NCBI GenBank assembly: GCA_013911625.1
Contig: JACESW010000062.1
Coordinates: 1 to 7,362, forward strand
Direction of reading: 5' to 3'
DNA length: 7,362 nt
DNA from: Cryomorphaceae bacterium
Lineage (GTDB): Bacteria > Bacteroidota > Bacteroidia > Flavobacteriales > Schleiferiaceae
The notes under the pieces are model-generated. The model was not told the DNA's origin and made no database searches. It was given only the letters and a program-made list of their open reading frames with translations. Each line of letters starts with the position of its first letter. Positions within the stretch are counted from its first letter, which is position 1. A program made the translations under genes and the position numbers. This document shows positions 6,916 through 7,362 of the stretch, in pieces.

Positions 6916-6948
6916 AAAAAAGCCCGAGCAGTTGCTCGGGCTTTTTTT
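6916..6948. terminator. Bidirectional terminator between the AraC gene and msrA
   Basis: GCCCGAGC (6922-6929) and GCTCGGGC (6934-6941) form a perfect GC-rich 8-base-pair stem around an AGTT loop. It is flanked by A6 (6916-6921) and T7 (6942-6948). The A and T runs give a U tail in either direction, so one hairpin can end both the rightward AraC transcript (stop at 6913) and the leftward msrA transcript (stop at 6962). Confidence 0.93.
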
Positions 6949-6961
6949 ATTTGGAGCAGAC

Positions 6962-7362
6962 CTAAAAGAGTTTTCTAGGAGCGTGGCAATAAGGAGTTCC
7001 TCCTTTGTTGTCGTAATAATCTTGATGGTAGTTTTCTGCAGAATAGAATTCAGCGGCAGGAAGGATTTCCGTAGCTACATCATACCCTTTGGCAATCAAC
7101 AGGTTTTTGAGTTTCTGTGCCGTTTTTCGTTGTGCTTCGTTCTGGAAGAATACTGCACTGCGGTATTGAGGACCAATATCCGGACCCTGACCGTCGCGTT
7201 GGGTAGGGTCGTGCGTTTCAAAAAATACACGGGCCAATTCCTCAAAACTTACCTGCTCTGGATCAAAGACTACGTGCACTGCCTCATAATGTCCAGTGCG
7301 CTTCGTACACACTTCACGGTACGTAGGATTCTTCACCACACCACCAGTGTAGCCACATGTCG
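6962..7362 (-). CDS. msrA: Peptide-methionine (S)-S-oxide reductase MsrA (5' end missing)
   Basis: MsrA reduces methionine S-sulfoxide in proteins and free methionine, repairing oxidative damage. The frame stays open to the right edge, so this is the C-terminal part only, 133 whole residues. The visible N-terminal end reads TCGYTGG, then PTYREVCTKRTGHYEAV, both characteristic MsrA segments. The substrate-site acid is seen in GHYEAV, and the segment DIGPQYRSAVFF supplies the conserved aspartate. ENYHQDYY is the usual C-terminal motif. A cysteine in TPYCHAP (codon 6986-6988) is in the position of a resolving cysteine. The catalytic cysteine of the GCFWG motif lies beyond the window. A GTG at 7337-7339 is an internal valine, because conserved MsrA sequence continues upstream of it. 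There is no fused MsrB domain. The gene converges on the AraC gene and shares its terminator. Confidence 0.95.
   Translation of the reverse strand, partial: TCGYTGGVVKNPTYREVCTKRTGHYEAVHVVFDPEQVSFEELARVFFETHDPTQRDGQGPDIGPQYRSAVFFQNEAQRKTAQKLKNLLIAKGYDVATEILPAAEFYSAENYHQDYYDNKGGTPYCHAPRKLF

Noticed and set aside
7337..7339. GTG as the msrA start codon
   Set aside because: Conserved MsrA sequence (GYTGG) continues upstream in frame to the window edge, so the gene is simply cut by the edge.

Overview
The window looks like a chromosomal segment from a member of the Bacteroidota, most likely a Flavobacteriales-type (possibly marine) organism. This is an inference from three things. The L32 protein is the cysteine-poor form typical of that group. 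The YceD/DUF177 protein has the Bacteroidota-style N-terminus. The start codons lack AGGAGG-like ribosome binding sites. No mobile element, CRISPR array, tRNA or rRNA is visible, and no gene-free stretch exceeds 150 bases.

Positions 1-3722 hold a conserved housekeeping block on the + strand: a YceD/DUF177 family protein, rpmF (ribosomal protein L32), fabH (initiating ketoacyl-ACP synthase III), accB (biotin carboxyl carrier protein) and accC (biotin carboxylase). A clear intrinsic terminator between rpmF and fabH divides it into a translation-related pair and a fatty-acid initiation unit. AccB and AccC form the first half of acetyl-CoA carboxylase and supply malonyl-CoA, which FabH condenses with acyl-CoA. 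The carboxyltransferase genes (accA, accD) and plsX are not in the window. A hairpin terminator follows accC.

Positions 3869-6913 hold a compact three-gene unit on the + strand, with gaps of 19 and 17 bases: a short-chain dehydrogenase/reductase, a membrane-anchored metallo-beta-lactamase-fold hydrolase of the NAPE-PLD/RomA type, and an AraC-family regulator. It is preceded by a candidate Bacteroidota promoter and a perfect 10-base palindrome, and it ends in a strong terminator. This is the accessory part of the window and the best candidate for an uncharacterised function. A plausible reading is a lipid-, aldehyde- or stress-related pathway under its own regulator, but no substrate can be read from the sequence.

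Positions 6962-7362 hold the 3' part of msrA (peptide methionine sulfoxide reductase A) on the - strand. It converges on the regulator gene and shares its terminator. The 5' end, including the catalytic cysteine, lies beyond the right edge.
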